Below are positions 32,189 to 41,148 of a stretch of DNA of 44,645 bases, in pieces. The translations under genes and the position numbers were made by a program. Origin of the DNA: Fastidiosipila sp. (lineage in GTDB: Bacteria; Bacillota; Clostridia; Saccharofermentanales; DTU023); the NCBI GenBank assembly GCA_012837885.1, contig DUQI01000028.1, forward strand, positions 1 through 44,645. Direction: 5' to 3'. The notes under the pieces are model-generated. The model did no database searches and was not told where the DNA came from. It saw only the letters and a list, made by a program, of their open reading frames with translations. Position 1 is the stretch's first letter, and every line of letters begins with the position of its first letter.

Positions 32189-33530
32189 GCGTTTGTCAAA
32201 AGAAAAACCAGATAAAGCGCGCCTGATCGCCGCGCGTGCGATCACCGAAGTCGTCTTTGAAGGCGCCTTTATCGGGGAGGCGGTCAACCGTCATCTGACA
32301 TTGAGTGAACTTTCGCCCGAGCAGCGGGCGTTTTCGACGGCATTGGTCTTCGGCACGATCACGTACTGGCAGACTCTGACCTACTATCTGGAAAAGGTAA
32401 GTCACGAACGACTCGACACGATGTCGAAGTATGTGCAAGCCGTGCTGGCGCTCGGCGTGTTCCAACTCTTTTATGCCGATTCCGTGCCGGCTTACGCCGC
32501 CGTCGATACGACGGTCGAGCTGGCTGCCTACTTCGAAGGTAAAAAGGTGCGGCCACTCGCGAACGCTTTACTCAGACAGTTGGCGAGAGAGCGTGCTGAA
32601 CTTCCGAAGCGCGCGCCTGGACTCGCTTACGGCTGGTCGAATGAATTGTTCGGTGTCGTACGCGCCTCATACGGCGAAGCCGTGGCCGAAAAGATCGCAG
32701 CATTTTCTACGACGTTTCAAAAAGAGACGTCGGTGCGCTTGAATCGAAAACGCGTGCCTTCGGAATTACCGGACGGCTCCCTTGATCGGCAAATCGATGT
32801 GACGGCCGGACGATTTGTCGAAGCGGCGCGCCGGCTTTTACTGAAGGGGAGATCCCCGCTCGAGCAGCCGGCGTTTCGAGACGGGCTGATGTCGCTGCAA
32901 AACGAATCGTCGCAGCTCGCTGTGACGCTCGCACTACAGCATAAACCGCAGCATATTCTCGATCTTTGTGCCGGTAACGGCGGCAAGACGGCCGCTTTGC
33001 GCGAAGGGGCCGCTTCCGATGTGGCGATCACAGCGGTTGAAATCGATCCGCTGAAGGTGCAAAGAAATAAAGAAAACTTAGAGCGGCTCGGCCTTTCCGA
33101 TGTGCGCCTTCTGACGGGGGATGCGACCGAGTCGATACCGGAACTTGCCGACTCGTCTTTCGACCTCGTTTTCTGTGACGTCCCGTGCAGCGGCTTCGGT
33201 GTGCTCCACAAAAAGCCGGAGATACGGTTACGCATGAATTATGAGCGGATCGTCGAACTTACGTTGCTGCAAAAAGCGATCCTGCAGCGCGCCGCCACTT
33301 ATGTAAGGCCGGGTGGGCATCTGTTCTACGTGACCTGCACGCATAACCGGATGGAAAACGAAGAGCAAATCGACGCCTTTCTTTCGGCCAACGATTCGTT
33401 TGCCGCTGAACCGTTTGTCTCCTTGCCGAGCGAACTTGAATGCGGGGCCGATGCCGGCAGACTAAACCTTTTTGCTTATGATCACGGTGTCGACGGTCTG
33501 TTTATTCAGAGTATGAGACGCCTTCGTTAG
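32172..33530 (+). CDS. rsmB: 16S rRNA m5C methyltransferase RsmB
   Basis: 452 residues from a GTG at 32172 overlapping the preceding gene by 17 bases; a TTG at 32193 is an alternative and neither has a strong ribosome binding site. The N-terminal NusB-like domain (RLIAARAITEVVFEGAF) is followed by the SAM-binding LDLCAGNGGKTAAL. Catalytic cysteines are in DVPCSGFG and VTCTHNRMENEEQI. The enzyme methylates a cytosine of 16S rRNA near the decoding site. Its place before rlmN and prpC matches the Bacillus order. Confidence 0.92.
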   Translation: MDVAAKRLSKEKPDKARLIAARAITEVVFEGAFIGEAVNRHLTLSELSPEQRAFSTALVFGTITYWQTLTYYLEKVSHERLDTMSKYVQAVLALGVFQLFYADSVPAYAAVDTTVELAAYFEGKKVRPLANALLRQLARERAELPKRAPGLAYGWSNELFGVVRASYGEAVAEKIAAFSTTFQKETSVRLNRKRVPSELPDGSLDRQIDVTAGRFVEAARRLLLKGRSPLEQPAFRDGLMSLQNESSQLAVTLALQHKPQHILDLCAGNGGKTAALREGAASDVAITAVEIDPLKVQRNKENLERLGLSDVRLLTGDATESIPELADSSFDLVFCDVPCSGFGVLHKKPEIRLRMNYERIVELTLLQKAILQRAATYVRPGGHLFYVTCTHNRMENEEQIDAFLSANDSFAAEPFVSLPSELECGADAGRLNLFAYDHGVDGLFIQSMRRLR

Positions 33531-33607
33531 CAAATTATCTCATCAGTTAATGCCGCTTGGCGACGTTTGCGTTAACATGGGTGTACTGGGAAGAAATCGA
33601 AAGAACG

Positions 33608-34660
33608 ATGACTACTACTGATAACAGACGACTTTTCTATGATCTCGACCGCGACGACCTCCTCGGCTTTGTGGAAGCCGGCGGTTGGCCGCGCTATCGC
33701 GCCGATCAGCTATACGACTGGCAACAAAAAGGCATCACTGATTTTTCCGAGATGAAAAATGTTCCGAAGACGATTCGCGAGGCGCTGTCGGACTCTTTTA
33801 TCGCCGCGCCGATGTCACTTGTCTCGCTCGAAGCGTCGGCTTTCGACGGCACAAAAAAAGCGTTGTTTCAGTTGATGGACGGACATGCTATCGAAACGGT
33901 CCTGATGCGCTACGGCGAGCAGCGTTCGGTCTGTGTCTCTTCGCAGGTCGGCTGTGCGATGGGCTGCACGTTTTGTGCCTCGACCGGACTCGGTTTTGTG
34001 CGAAACCTGTCAGTCGGTGAATTGATCGGGCAGGTGCTCTTAATGCGAAAAGAGAGCAGGGAGCCCTTGACCCATGTGACGGTCATGGGAATCGGTGAAC
34101 CGCTCTTAAACCTTTCCGCCTTAATCCCCTTTATCCACCGTCTTTCGGACCCCAAAGGCTTGAATATCAGCATGCGGCGCATCACCGTGTCAACTTGCGG
34201 CCTCCCTGACATGATGCTAGAATTGGCGAATGCGGCGTTACCGATCAACGTGGCCGTATCTCTGCATGCGCCGAATCAGAAATTGCGCGAGCAGCTGATG
34301 CCGATTGCCAAGCAGGTTGATCTGGAGACGCTGTTCGATGCGTGCCGGCAACTGATCACCAAGACGGGGCGCCGGATCACCTTCGAATATGCCTTGTTTG
34401 ACAAGGTAAACGACCGGGATGAAGACGCGATGGAGCTGGCCGATCGTTTGCACGGGATGCTGTGTCATGTCAACCTCATTCCGGCCAACGAGATCGCGGG
34501 TGTGCCATATCGCAAGAGCCCGGCCGACCGGGTCAAAAGGTTTTTGGCACTGCTCGAGAAACGCCGCATAGTAGCCAGCGTTCGACGTGAGCTCGGCAGT
34601 GATATTACGGCCGCCTGCGGGCAGCTGAGAAGAAAGCGGGAATCATGGATAACGCCTTGA
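33608..34660 (+). CDS. rlmN: Dual-specificity RNA methyltransferase RlmN
   Basis: 350 residues from the ATG at 33608; an in-frame TTG at 33557 would add 17 unconserved-looking residues and is rejected. It is a radical-SAM enzyme that adds C2-methyl to an adenine in 23S rRNA and some tRNAs. Cluster cysteines are C116, C120 and C123 (CAMGCTFCAS); further marks are MGIGEPLLN, ITVSTCGLPD, AVSLHAPN, HVNLIPANE and the C-terminal methyl-carrying cysteine in AACGQLR. prpC starts 16 bases before its end. Confidence 0.94.
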   Translation: MTTTDNRRLFYDLDRDDLLGFVEAGGWPRYRADQLYDWQQKGITDFSEMKNVPKTIREALSDSFIAAPMSLVSLEASAFDGTKKALFQLMDGHAIETVLMRYGEQRSVCVSSQVGCAMGCTFCASTGLGFVRNLSVGELIGQVLLMRKESREPLTHVTVMGIGEPLLNLSALIPFIHRLSDPKGLNISMRRITVSTCGLPDMMLELANAALPINVAVSLHAPNQKLREQLMPIAKQVDLETLFDACRQLITKTGRRITFEYALFDKVNDRDEDAMELADRLHGMLCHVNLIPANEIAGVPYRKSPADRVKRFLALLEKRRIVASVRRELGSDITAACGQLRRKRESWITP

Positions 34661-35406
34661 CGTTCTTTGCCAGGACCGAAACGGGTCTGGTACGACCCAG
34701 CAATCAGGATTTGTACGGTGTGGTGTTTGACCAGCCGGTGTTACCGGCATCCTTTATTCTCGCCGACGGCATGGGCGGACACGCCAACGGTCAGCTGGCG
34801 GCGGAACTCGCCGTATCGACGTTGACCGAGTACCTGAGCCAGCAATTGCCGGAGCGAAATGTCCCGGAGACGATCGTCGAACTCCTGGAAGATGCGATTC
34901 AAAAAGCGAATGTCAGAATTTACATGGAATCGTTGGAAGACGAAAGCAACTTCGGTATGGGCACGACCTTGACGATGGTCGTCTTATACGAAGAGAGTAT
35001 TTATCTCGCGCACGTCGGCGACAGCCGCTGCTATCTCCTTAGAGACAACGAACTGGAACAGTTGACGAGAGACCAGAATTTGGCCGGAGAGCTCGTGATG
35101 AGCGGGGCGATCACGAGAGAAGAGAGCCGGCATCATCCAAACCGCAATGTCCTGACGCAGGCGCTCGGCTCTTCAACGTATCTCGCACCGGAAGTGCTCC
35201 ATGTCGATCGCCGCCACGGCGACCGTCTGTTGCTCTGCTCGGACGGCCTGCATGGCCCGGTGCCGGACCAGGAGATAAGGACGGTGATGCGCAAGTCGAA
35301 AACGCCCGAAGCGGCGACGAATCAGCTCGTCGATCTGGCGCTTGCGGCCGGCGGTCCCGATAATGTGACGGCCATCGTTATCTATAACACAGGAGTGAAA
35401 TCATGA
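34645..35406 (+). CDS. prpC: PP2C-type protein Ser/Thr phosphatase
   Basis: 253 residues. It reverses phosphorylation by the PASTA kinase encoded next. PP2C motifs in order: TETGLVRPSNQD, LADGMGGHANGQ, GMGTTLTMV, HVGDSRCYLLR, TRDQNLAGELV, LLLCSDGLHG and GGPDNVTAIV. The metal-binding aspartates in the second, fourth and last two motifs are all present. The stop overlaps the prkC ATG (ATGA), the classic phosphatase-kinase pair of Gram-positive bacteria. Confidence 0.94.
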   Translation: MDNALTFFARTETGLVRPSNQDLYGVVFDQPVLPASFILADGMGGHANGQLAAELAVSTLTEYLSQQLPERNVPETIVELLEDAIQKANVRIYMESLEDESNFGMGTTLTMVVLYEESIYLAHVGDSRCYLLRDNELEQLTRDQNLAGELVMSGAITREESRHHPNRNVLTQALGSSTYLAPEVLHVDRRHGDRLLLCSDGLHGPVPDQEIRTVMRKSKTPEAATNQLVDLALAAGGPDNVTAIVIYNTGVKS

Positions 35407-37616
35407 CGGAGTTTCGTCAGATACACACCGGAGATATCATCGGCGGACGCTATGAGATCTTGAAGCCGATCGGTCAGGGCGGCATGGCGTATGTGTATCT
35501 CGCGTACGACAACGAGACGAACTCTGAAGTCGCGCTCAAAGTGATGCGTACCGAACTGGCCGGCGATCCCGATTTTGTGAGACGATTTGCGACCGAGGCG
35601 AGAGCGGCGGCCTCGCTCGATCACCCGAATATTGTCCGCGTCCTCGACTATGGCCAGGACGGTGAAATCCGCTACATCATTCAAGAATATATCGACGGCC
35701 GTACGCTGAAAGACTTAATCGAAGCACACGGCACGCTCGACTACCATCTGGCGACGCCGCTCGCGATCCAGATTGCGCTCGCACTCGAACACGCGCATCA
35801 GCGCGAGGTCATACACCGCGATATCAAACCGCAGAACATCCTGATCACGAAGGACATGGTCGCCAAGGTGACGGACTTCGGCATCGCGCGTGCCGCCAAT
35901 ACGAACAGCATCACGTTGACCGGCGGTATGGTGATGGGAAGCGTCCACTATTTTTCGCCGGAGCAGGCGAGAGGCGGCCAGATCACGGCCAGATCGGATC
36001 TTTATTCGCTCGGCATCGTCTTCTACGAGATGTTGACCGGCAAGCTCCCGTTCGACGGCGAGTCATCGGTCGCCGTGGCGATCAAACATCTGCAGGAGAT
36101 GCCGCTGCCGCCGACCAGCCTGAAGGGAAGTCTGCCGGTTGCACTTGATCAGATTCTTAATCGTGCGCTCGCTAAAAATCCCGACGTGCGCTACGCCTCG
36201 GCCAGAGAGTTTGTGAACGAACTCGACGCCTTCATGGTGGAGCCGAACGGCGTCTACGGTGTGATGCCGAAGGTGCAGGGACAGTACGACGGCGGTACGA
36301 CGGCGCTCGGTGTCCAGAAACAACAATCGAACTTTGCCAAAATCAGAGATATTGAACGCACGTACAACCGGCGCAGGAGTTCACGCTACCGCGAGACGGT
36401 GATCGTGATCGGCGTTGTGGCGATCGCCATCGTGCTTTTATCGGTCATTGCCTTCTGGTTGATTCAGCGCTTCGGTAGTTCGTCGACGTCGAACGATCCA
36501 CAAGACATTTTACTGCCGAACTTCGTCGGCCAAAACTATAATGATCTGACTGAAGAACTGACCAAACTGGAACAATTCGGTCTTCAGTACAAGTTTAATA
36601 TGCAGGCGAACGATACCGTATTACCGGGTGTCGTCTTCCGCCAGTATCCCGACTCCGACGGCACCGTGCGCGTCAAGCGAAACACGATGCTCGAACTTTA
36701 TGTCTCTCTTGGGCAGGACGTCGTCACCGTACCGGATGTCGACGGCCAGCAGCGCATGATGGCCGAACAGATGCTCCGCACGGCCGAGATCAATCCGATC
36801 TGGCGCTCGGAACCGCATGAGACGATCCCGCGCGACACCGTGATCCGGACCAATCCGGAAGCCGGCAGTGAGGTAAATAAAGGCGATTCGGTCGAAGTCA
36901 TTCTCTCGATGGGACCGGCGAAGGTTCGCGTGCCGAATATCGCCCGCCAACCGTTTGCTCAGGCACAGTCGATGCTGGAAGGCGTCGGCCTGACGATCGG
37001 CAACGTCCGCTACAGCGGCCAGCAGGTGCCGGAGAATCAACTGTTTATCATCCGTCAGGAGATTCCGGCCGATTCCGAAGTCGACGTCAACACGGCGATT
37101 CCGGTCTTCGTCGGTACAGCGCAGGAGATGAATAACTTCTTCAATCCGACGCAACCGCCGGCTCAGTCGATCAATATGCCGTATTTTGTCGGCACCTTGG
37201 CGAAAAATGCGGAACCGTCGTTGAAGTCTGCCGGATTCGGCGGGACCATCCGTTTCCGTCCGCTGATCGGCGTGACGATCGCGCATGATAATGAGGGCGC
37301 GATCATCGCCGCACAGACTCCGGCAGCCAACACCTCGATTCCGACCAGAAACTACGAGATTATCTTCTATTACGGGACGGCCGAGGATTATCAAAACTAC
37401 CTGAACCCGACACCGATTCCGACGACGCCGCCGCCGACCGAACCGCCGACCGAGCCGCCGGCCACGACTCCGGTGCCGACGCCGGCACCAACTCCGGTCC
37501 CGACGCCGGTTCCCACGCCTGTGCCGACACCTGTGCCGACACCGGAACCGACCCCGGAAGTCCCAGAGCCTGATCCGACGGCTGAAGAGCCGAATCCACC
37601 GGGCGATGGCGGATAG
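35403..37616 (+). CDS. prkC: PASTA-domain Ser/Thr protein kinase
   Basis: 737 residues. The cytoplasmic kinase domain (about 10-275) has GQGGMAYVY, K46, HRDIKPQN (D140) and DFG (D158). One membrane helix at about 333-354 leads to four PASTA repeats outside (roughly 372-440, 440-505, 506-577 and a divergent one at 590-660). The C-terminus (about 665-737) is a Pro/Thr tail with repeated PVPTP units. PASTA domains sense muropeptides or lipid II and link wall state to growth control. The long Pro/Thr tail is unusual and may span or grip the cell wall. rsgA begins 11 bases before the stop. Confidence 0.95.
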   Translation: MTEFRQIHTGDIIGGRYEILKPIGQGGMAYVYLAYDNETNSEVALKVMRTELAGDPDFVRRFATEARAAASLDHPNIVRVLDYGQDGEIRYIIQEYIDGRTLKDLIEAHGTLDYHLATPLAIQIALALEHAHQREVIHRDIKPQNILITKDMVAKVTDFGIARAANTNSITLTGGMVMGSVHYFSPEQARGGQITARSDLYSLGIVFYEMLTGKLPFDGESSVAVAIKHLQEMPLPPTSLKGSLPVALDQILNRALAKNPDVRYASAREFVNELDAFMVEPNGVYGVMPKVQGQYDGGTTALGVQKQQSNFAKIRDIERTYNRRRSSRYRETVIVIGVVAIAIVLLSVIAFWLIQRFGSSSTSNDPQDILLPNFVGQNYNDLTEELTKLEQFGLQYKFNMQANDTVLPGVVFRQYPDSDGTVRVKRNTMLELYVSLGQDVVTVPDVDGQQRMMAEQMLRTAEINPIWRSEPHETIPRDTVIRTNPEAGSEVNKGDSVEVILSMGPAKVRVPNIARQPFAQAQSMLEGVGLTIGNVRYSGQQVPENQLFIIRQEIPADSEVDVNTAIPVFVGTAQEMNNFFNPTQPPAQSINMPYFVGTLAKNAEPSLKSAGFGGTIRFRPLIGVTIAHDNEGAIIAAQTPAANTSIPTRNYEIIFYYGTAEDYQNYLNPTPIPTTPPPTEPPTEPPATTPVPTPAPTPVPTPVPTPVPTPVPTPEPTPEVPEPDPTAEEPNPPGDGG

Positions 37617-38487
37617 CGCCGTTATTGTTAGAGGCGTCGGCGGACATTACACGTTGCACCGTCACGACCCGCCGTTTCAGGGACTCGCCTATCTGCGCGG
37701 CATCCTGCGTCAAGAAGATATACGTCCGCTCGTCGGAGACCGGGTCGAATATACCTCGAGCCAGGATCCCGATATTCCGTTCGTCGTAGAGAAAATTCTG
37801 CCGCGAAAAAACGTGTCGGTCCGTCCGGCCGTCGCCAATATCGACAGCCTGATCATAACGGTCTCGATCTTTGAGCCGCGCCCCGATTACCTTTTAATCG
37901 ATCGGCTCATCGTCTATGCCAGAAAGAATCATATGGAGCCGTTGATCCTGATCACGAAGATGGATCTCGCCAAAAGACGGGCCGCGAAACGTAGCAGTGA
38001 GCAGCTTTTAGAAAACTATGCCGACGCGGAAGCGGCCATCTACGAGGCCGGCTTCGGTGAAGCGGATGCCGACTTACAACGCTTTAAGTCGCACCTCGCC
38101 GGTAAGACGGTCGCATTCGCCGGTCAGAGCGGCGTCGGCAAGTCGACGAAGCTAAATGAGATGTTCGGTGAATTAAGCGAGACGGGAGCCGTGTCGGAAA
38201 AGATCGGACGCGGTCGTCATACGACGCGCGAGACAACCTTGTATCCGATCGAAGGCGGCGGCTATGTGGCCGATACGCCCGGCTTCTCTGTCTTAAATCT
38301 GGCGGATCTCGATATCACCTGGCGCGATCTGAGAGAAGGGTATGCCGAGTTTGAGAAGGCGTCTGAGCCTTGTCGCTTCGAAGATTGCAGGCATGATGGT
38401 GATATGGGGTGTAAAATTGACGAAATGACTATTCATCCGGAGCGGCTCGCCCGATATCGGATACTATTACAGGAAACTGACTTTTGA
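37606..38487 (+). CDS. rsgA: Ribosome small subunit-dependent GTPase A
   Basis: 293 residues. The G motifs are circularly permuted: ITKMD (G4) comes before the P-loop GQSGVGKST (G1) and DTPGF (G3). The N-terminal OB fold and the C-terminal zinc knuckle CRFEDCRHDGDMGC (C-x4-C-x-H-x5-C) are present. RsgA checks late 30S assembly. Position after prkC is conserved (cpgA in Bacillus). The start lies in the Pro-rich 3' end of prkC with only a weak ribosome binding site, suggesting coupled translation. Confidence 0.94.
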   Translation: MADSAVIVRGVGGHYTLHRHDPPFQGLAYLRGILRQEDIRPLVGDRVEYTSSQDPDIPFVVEKILPRKNVSVRPAVANIDSLIITVSIFEPRPDYLLIDRLIVYARKNHMEPLILITKMDLAKRRAAKRSSEQLLENYADAEAAIYEAGFGEADADLQRFKSHLAGKTVAFAGQSGVGKSTKLNEMFGELSETGAVSEKIGRGRHTTRETTLYPIEGGGYVADTPGFSVLNLADLDITWRDLREGYAEFEKASEPCRFEDCRHDGDMGCKIDEMTIHPERLARYRILLQETDF

Positions 38488-38503
38488 CGAGTGAGGTAAA
38501 CAC

Positions 38504-39202
38504 ATGGAAACATTGACGTATAAGCGCGGAGAACCGATCATCTGTCCTTCGCTTCTTTCGGCAGACTTCACTAATCTGGAACGCGACATTAAAAAAGTCG
38601 AAGAGAAGACAAAGATTTTGCATCTCGATATTATGGACGGCCATTTCGTTCCGAATATCTCGTTCGGACCGCTCGTCGTATCGGCGGTGAATAAAATCAC
38701 CAACATGATCCTGGACGTTCATCTGATGGTCGAAAACCCCGGGGACTGGGTCGCGCCTTTCCATCAGGCCGGTGCCGACATTCTGGTGATCCACCTCGAA
38801 ACGACACCGCATGCCCAGCGCGTGCTGGCGGATATCAGGCAGCGCGGAATGCGCGCCGGTATCGCCTTGACGCCGCAGACACCGGTATCGATGCTCGACT
38901 ATCTGTATGACGATCTCGATCTTATCCTCCTGATGACGGTTAATCCCGGCTTTGGAGGTCAACAGTATATTCCGGCGATGACCGAAAAAATCCGTGTTTT
39001 GAGAGAGCGTATCGATGACACCGAGAAACCGATCCTGCTTCAGGTCGACGGCGGCATTGACGAGACAACTGCGCCCATCGTGGCCGGTGCTGGCGCCGAT
39101 CTCTTAGTCGCCGGATCGGCCGTCTTCGGTCATGACGATCCGGCCGACCAGATCGAGCGTCTGCTCGGCGCTGCAAGACTCGGTACAGGCCAGAAGGCGT
39201 GA
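38504..39202 (+). CDS. rpe: Ribulose-phosphate 3-epimerase
   Basis: 232 residues with GTGAGG before the ATG. The enzyme interconverts ribulose 5-phosphate and xylulose 5-phosphate. Signature elements are CPSLLSADFTNLERDI, LHLDIMDGHFVPNISFG, DVHLMVENP, MTVNPGFGGQQYI, VDGGIDETT and ADLLVAGSAVFG. Metal-binding His/Asp residues are in place. The stop overlaps the thiN GTG. Confidence 0.95.
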   Translation: METLTYKRGEPIICPSLLSADFTNLERDIKKVEEKTKILHLDIMDGHFVPNISFGPLVVSAVNKITNMILDVHLMVENPGDWVAPFHQAGADILVIHLETTPHAQRVLADIRQRGMRAGIALTPQTPVSMLDYLYDDLDLILLMTVNPGFGGQQYIPAMTEKIRVLRERIDDTEKPILLQVDGGIDETTAPIVAGAGADLLVAGSAVFGHDDPADQIERLLGAARLGTGQKA

Positions 39203-39894
39203 CGGTCGGCGTCCTGCTCGCTTCTTTTATCAGCGATGACCGCGTCGCGGCAGCGCTGCTTTCAAATGTCGATTATCTGGTCGCCGCCGACGGCGGTGCC
39301 GCCCATGCGAAGCGTCTCGGCCTCGATGTCGATCTGCTGGCCGGTGACTTCGATTCGCTCGACGAATCGACACTTTCTTCTTATCGGGCTGACGGCACCT
39401 CGATTGTCCAAGTGCCTGAAAGAAAAAACGAGACGGATGCCGAACTGGCGATCCGTCTCGCGATCAAAACGGCTCGGGAGCTGGGTGATCGATCACCTTC
39501 ATTAATCGTCGTCGGAGCGACGGGCGGCCGCCTCGATCATGAGATGGCGACCGTCTTGCACCTTGCTTCCTATGCGGAAGAAGGGCTGGAGATCGTCGTC
39601 AGCGACGGCATGTCCTCGCTTTTCTTTCTCGCAGGTCCAGCCAAAAAACAGCTCGTCTGGCCGCCTCAGGACCATCGGGCGACCGCTGATCTATACGTCT
39701 CGAGCGTCGCACTCAAAGGCGATGTCTATGGCTTGAGCTATACCGGGCTCGAATACCCTCTAAATGATTTTCATCTGCCTTTCGGCTCGACGAGAGGCGT
39801 CTCCAACTGCGCCGCAGATCCGCGGAAAGCGCGCTTTGAAGTCTCCTTGAGAGAAGGACTGCTCGCCGTCATCGTGACACCCGACAGACTTTAA
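39199..39894 (+). CDS. thiN: Thiamine diphosphokinase
   Basis: 231 residues from a GTG overlapping the rpe stop (GTGA). It makes thiamine diphosphate from thiamine and ATP. Family marks are YLVAADGGAAHAKRLG, LLAGDFDSLDE, PERKNETDAELAI, VVGATGGRLDHEMA and, near the C-terminus, PFGSTRGVSNCA. It ends the conserved priA-thiN gene order. Its TAA shares bases with the TAA of the minus-strand tyrS. Confidence 0.94.
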   Translation: MTVGVLLASFISDDRVAAALLSNVDYLVAADGGAAHAKRLGLDVDLLAGDFDSLDESTLSSYRADGTSIVQVPERKNETDAELAIRLAIKTARELGDRSPSLIVVGATGGRLDHEMATVLHLASYAEEGLEIVVSDGMSSLFFLAGPAKKQLVWPPQDHRATADLYVSSVALKGDVYGLSYTGLEYPLNDFHLPFGSTRGVSNCAADPRKARFEVSLREGLLAVIVTPDRL

Positions 39895-41111
39895 GGTAAG
39901 AGCAGTTTCAGATGCACTTTTTTGCCGCGCCGGACGATCGCTTCACCGGCGTCAAACAAGTCTTTTTCAAGCGCCATAAACGGATCGTCGACACGTTCAC
40001 CGTTGAATTGCACGCCCCCCTGATTGATCAGGCGGCGGCCCTCACTCTTGGAAGGGAAGAGCCCGGCTTCGGTTAATACATCGAGCAGCGTTTGACCGAC
40101 GTCGGCGTCTTTCAGACGATACGTATCCATGTTCTCCGTCGATCCGGCGCCGGTAAAGAGTGCCTTTGCCGTCGCTTCGGCTTCTTTGGCAGTCGCCTCA
40201 CCGTGTACCATTTTTGTCAATTCAAAAGCGAGCGTGCGTTTCGCTTCGTTCAGGGCGGCGCCTTCTTCGGCACAGAGCGCTGCGATTTCGTCGAGCGGCA
40301 GGAAGGTCAGGCGCTTCAAAAGCAGTTCGACCATCTCGTCGTCGCTATTTCGCCAATGCTGGTAGAAATCGAAGGGAGGCGTCTTCTCACCGTCGAGCCA
40401 GACGGCGCCTTTTAACGATTTGCCCATCTTTTCGCCGGACGCCAGGACGAGGAGGTTTGTCGTCAACCCGTAGACTTCAGCCTGTTCTTTTCTCCTGACG
40501 AGGTCGATGCCGGCCAGTATATTCGACCATTGGTCGTTGCCGCCGACCTGCAGTCGGCAGTCGTAGCGGCGAAACAGTTCGAGATAGTCGTAGGCCTGCA
40601 TCAGTTGGTAGTTGAACTCCAAAAAGGTCAGACCTTTTTCCAAACGAAGTTTATATGCTTCGGCTGTGAGCATCTTGTTGACCGAGAAAACGGAGCCGAT
40701 CTCACGTAAAAATTCGATGTAATTCAGGGGCAAAAGCCACGAGGCGTTGTCTTCGACCAGGGCTTTGCCTTCGGAAAAGTCGAGCAGGATCGACATCTGT
40801 CCGCGGAAACGGTTGACGTTGTGCGCGATAACATCCGGCGTCATCAGGGCACGCATATCGGTTCTGCCGCTCGGATCACCGACCATGCCGGTGCCGCCGC
40901 CGAGGAGCGCGATCGGGCGATGCCCGGCCTTTTGCATGTGCGCCATCAGGACCATCTGGAACAGATGCCCGACATGAAGGCTATCAGCCGTCGGATCGAA
41001 GCCGATATAGAAAACGCCGGGCGTTTTCAGATATTCATAAAGCGCTTCTTCATGACTGATCTGGGCGATAAATCCGCGTTCTTTCAGGGTATCCAGCACA
41101 TGTGTTTGCAT
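39891..41111 (-). CDS. tyrS: Tyrosyl-tRNA synthetase
   Basis: 406 residues; AGGAG precedes the ATG at 41111. Class I synthetase with FDPTADSLHVGH (HIGH-type), GGGTGMVGDPSGR, the tyrosine-site region NYQLMQAYDYLEL and VGGNDQWSN, and KMGKS. A C-terminal S4 RNA-binding domain (LINQGGVQFNGERV) is present. No T-box leader is possible in the 37 bases between it and the preceding gene tmcAL, so the two are probably one transcript from the promoter at 42398-42426. Confidence 0.95.
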   Translation of the reverse strand: MQTHVLDTLKERGFIAQISHEEALYEYLKTPGVFYIGFDPTADSLHVGHLFQMVLMAHMQKAGHRPIALLGGGTGMVGDPSGRTDMRALMTPDVIAHNVNRFRGQMSILLDFSEGKALVEDNASWLLPLNYIEFLREIGSVFSVNKMLTAEAYKLRLEKGLTFLEFNYQLMQAYDYLELFRRYDCRLQVGGNDQWSNILAGIDLVRRKEQAEVYGLTTNLLVLASGEKMGKSLKGAVWLDGEKTPPFDFYQHWRNSDDEMVELLLKRLTFLPLDEIAALCAEEGAALNEAKRTLAFELTKMVHGEATAKEAEATAKALFTGAGSTENMDTYRLKDADVGQTLLDVLTEAGLFPSKSEGRRLINQGGVQFNGERVDDPFMALEKDLFDAGEAIVRRGKKVHLKLLLP

Positions 41112-41148
41112 ACAATCGTTCTCCTACTTATATCTATATTCGGCAAGT

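Noticed and set aside
39150-39199. TPP riboswitch before thiN
   Set aside because: thiN overlaps rpe by 4 bases and the upstream sequence is rpe coding sequence with no such structure.
41112-41148. T-box leader for tyrS
   Set aside because: Only 37 bases separate tmcAL from tyrS, far too short, and no anti-terminator is visible.
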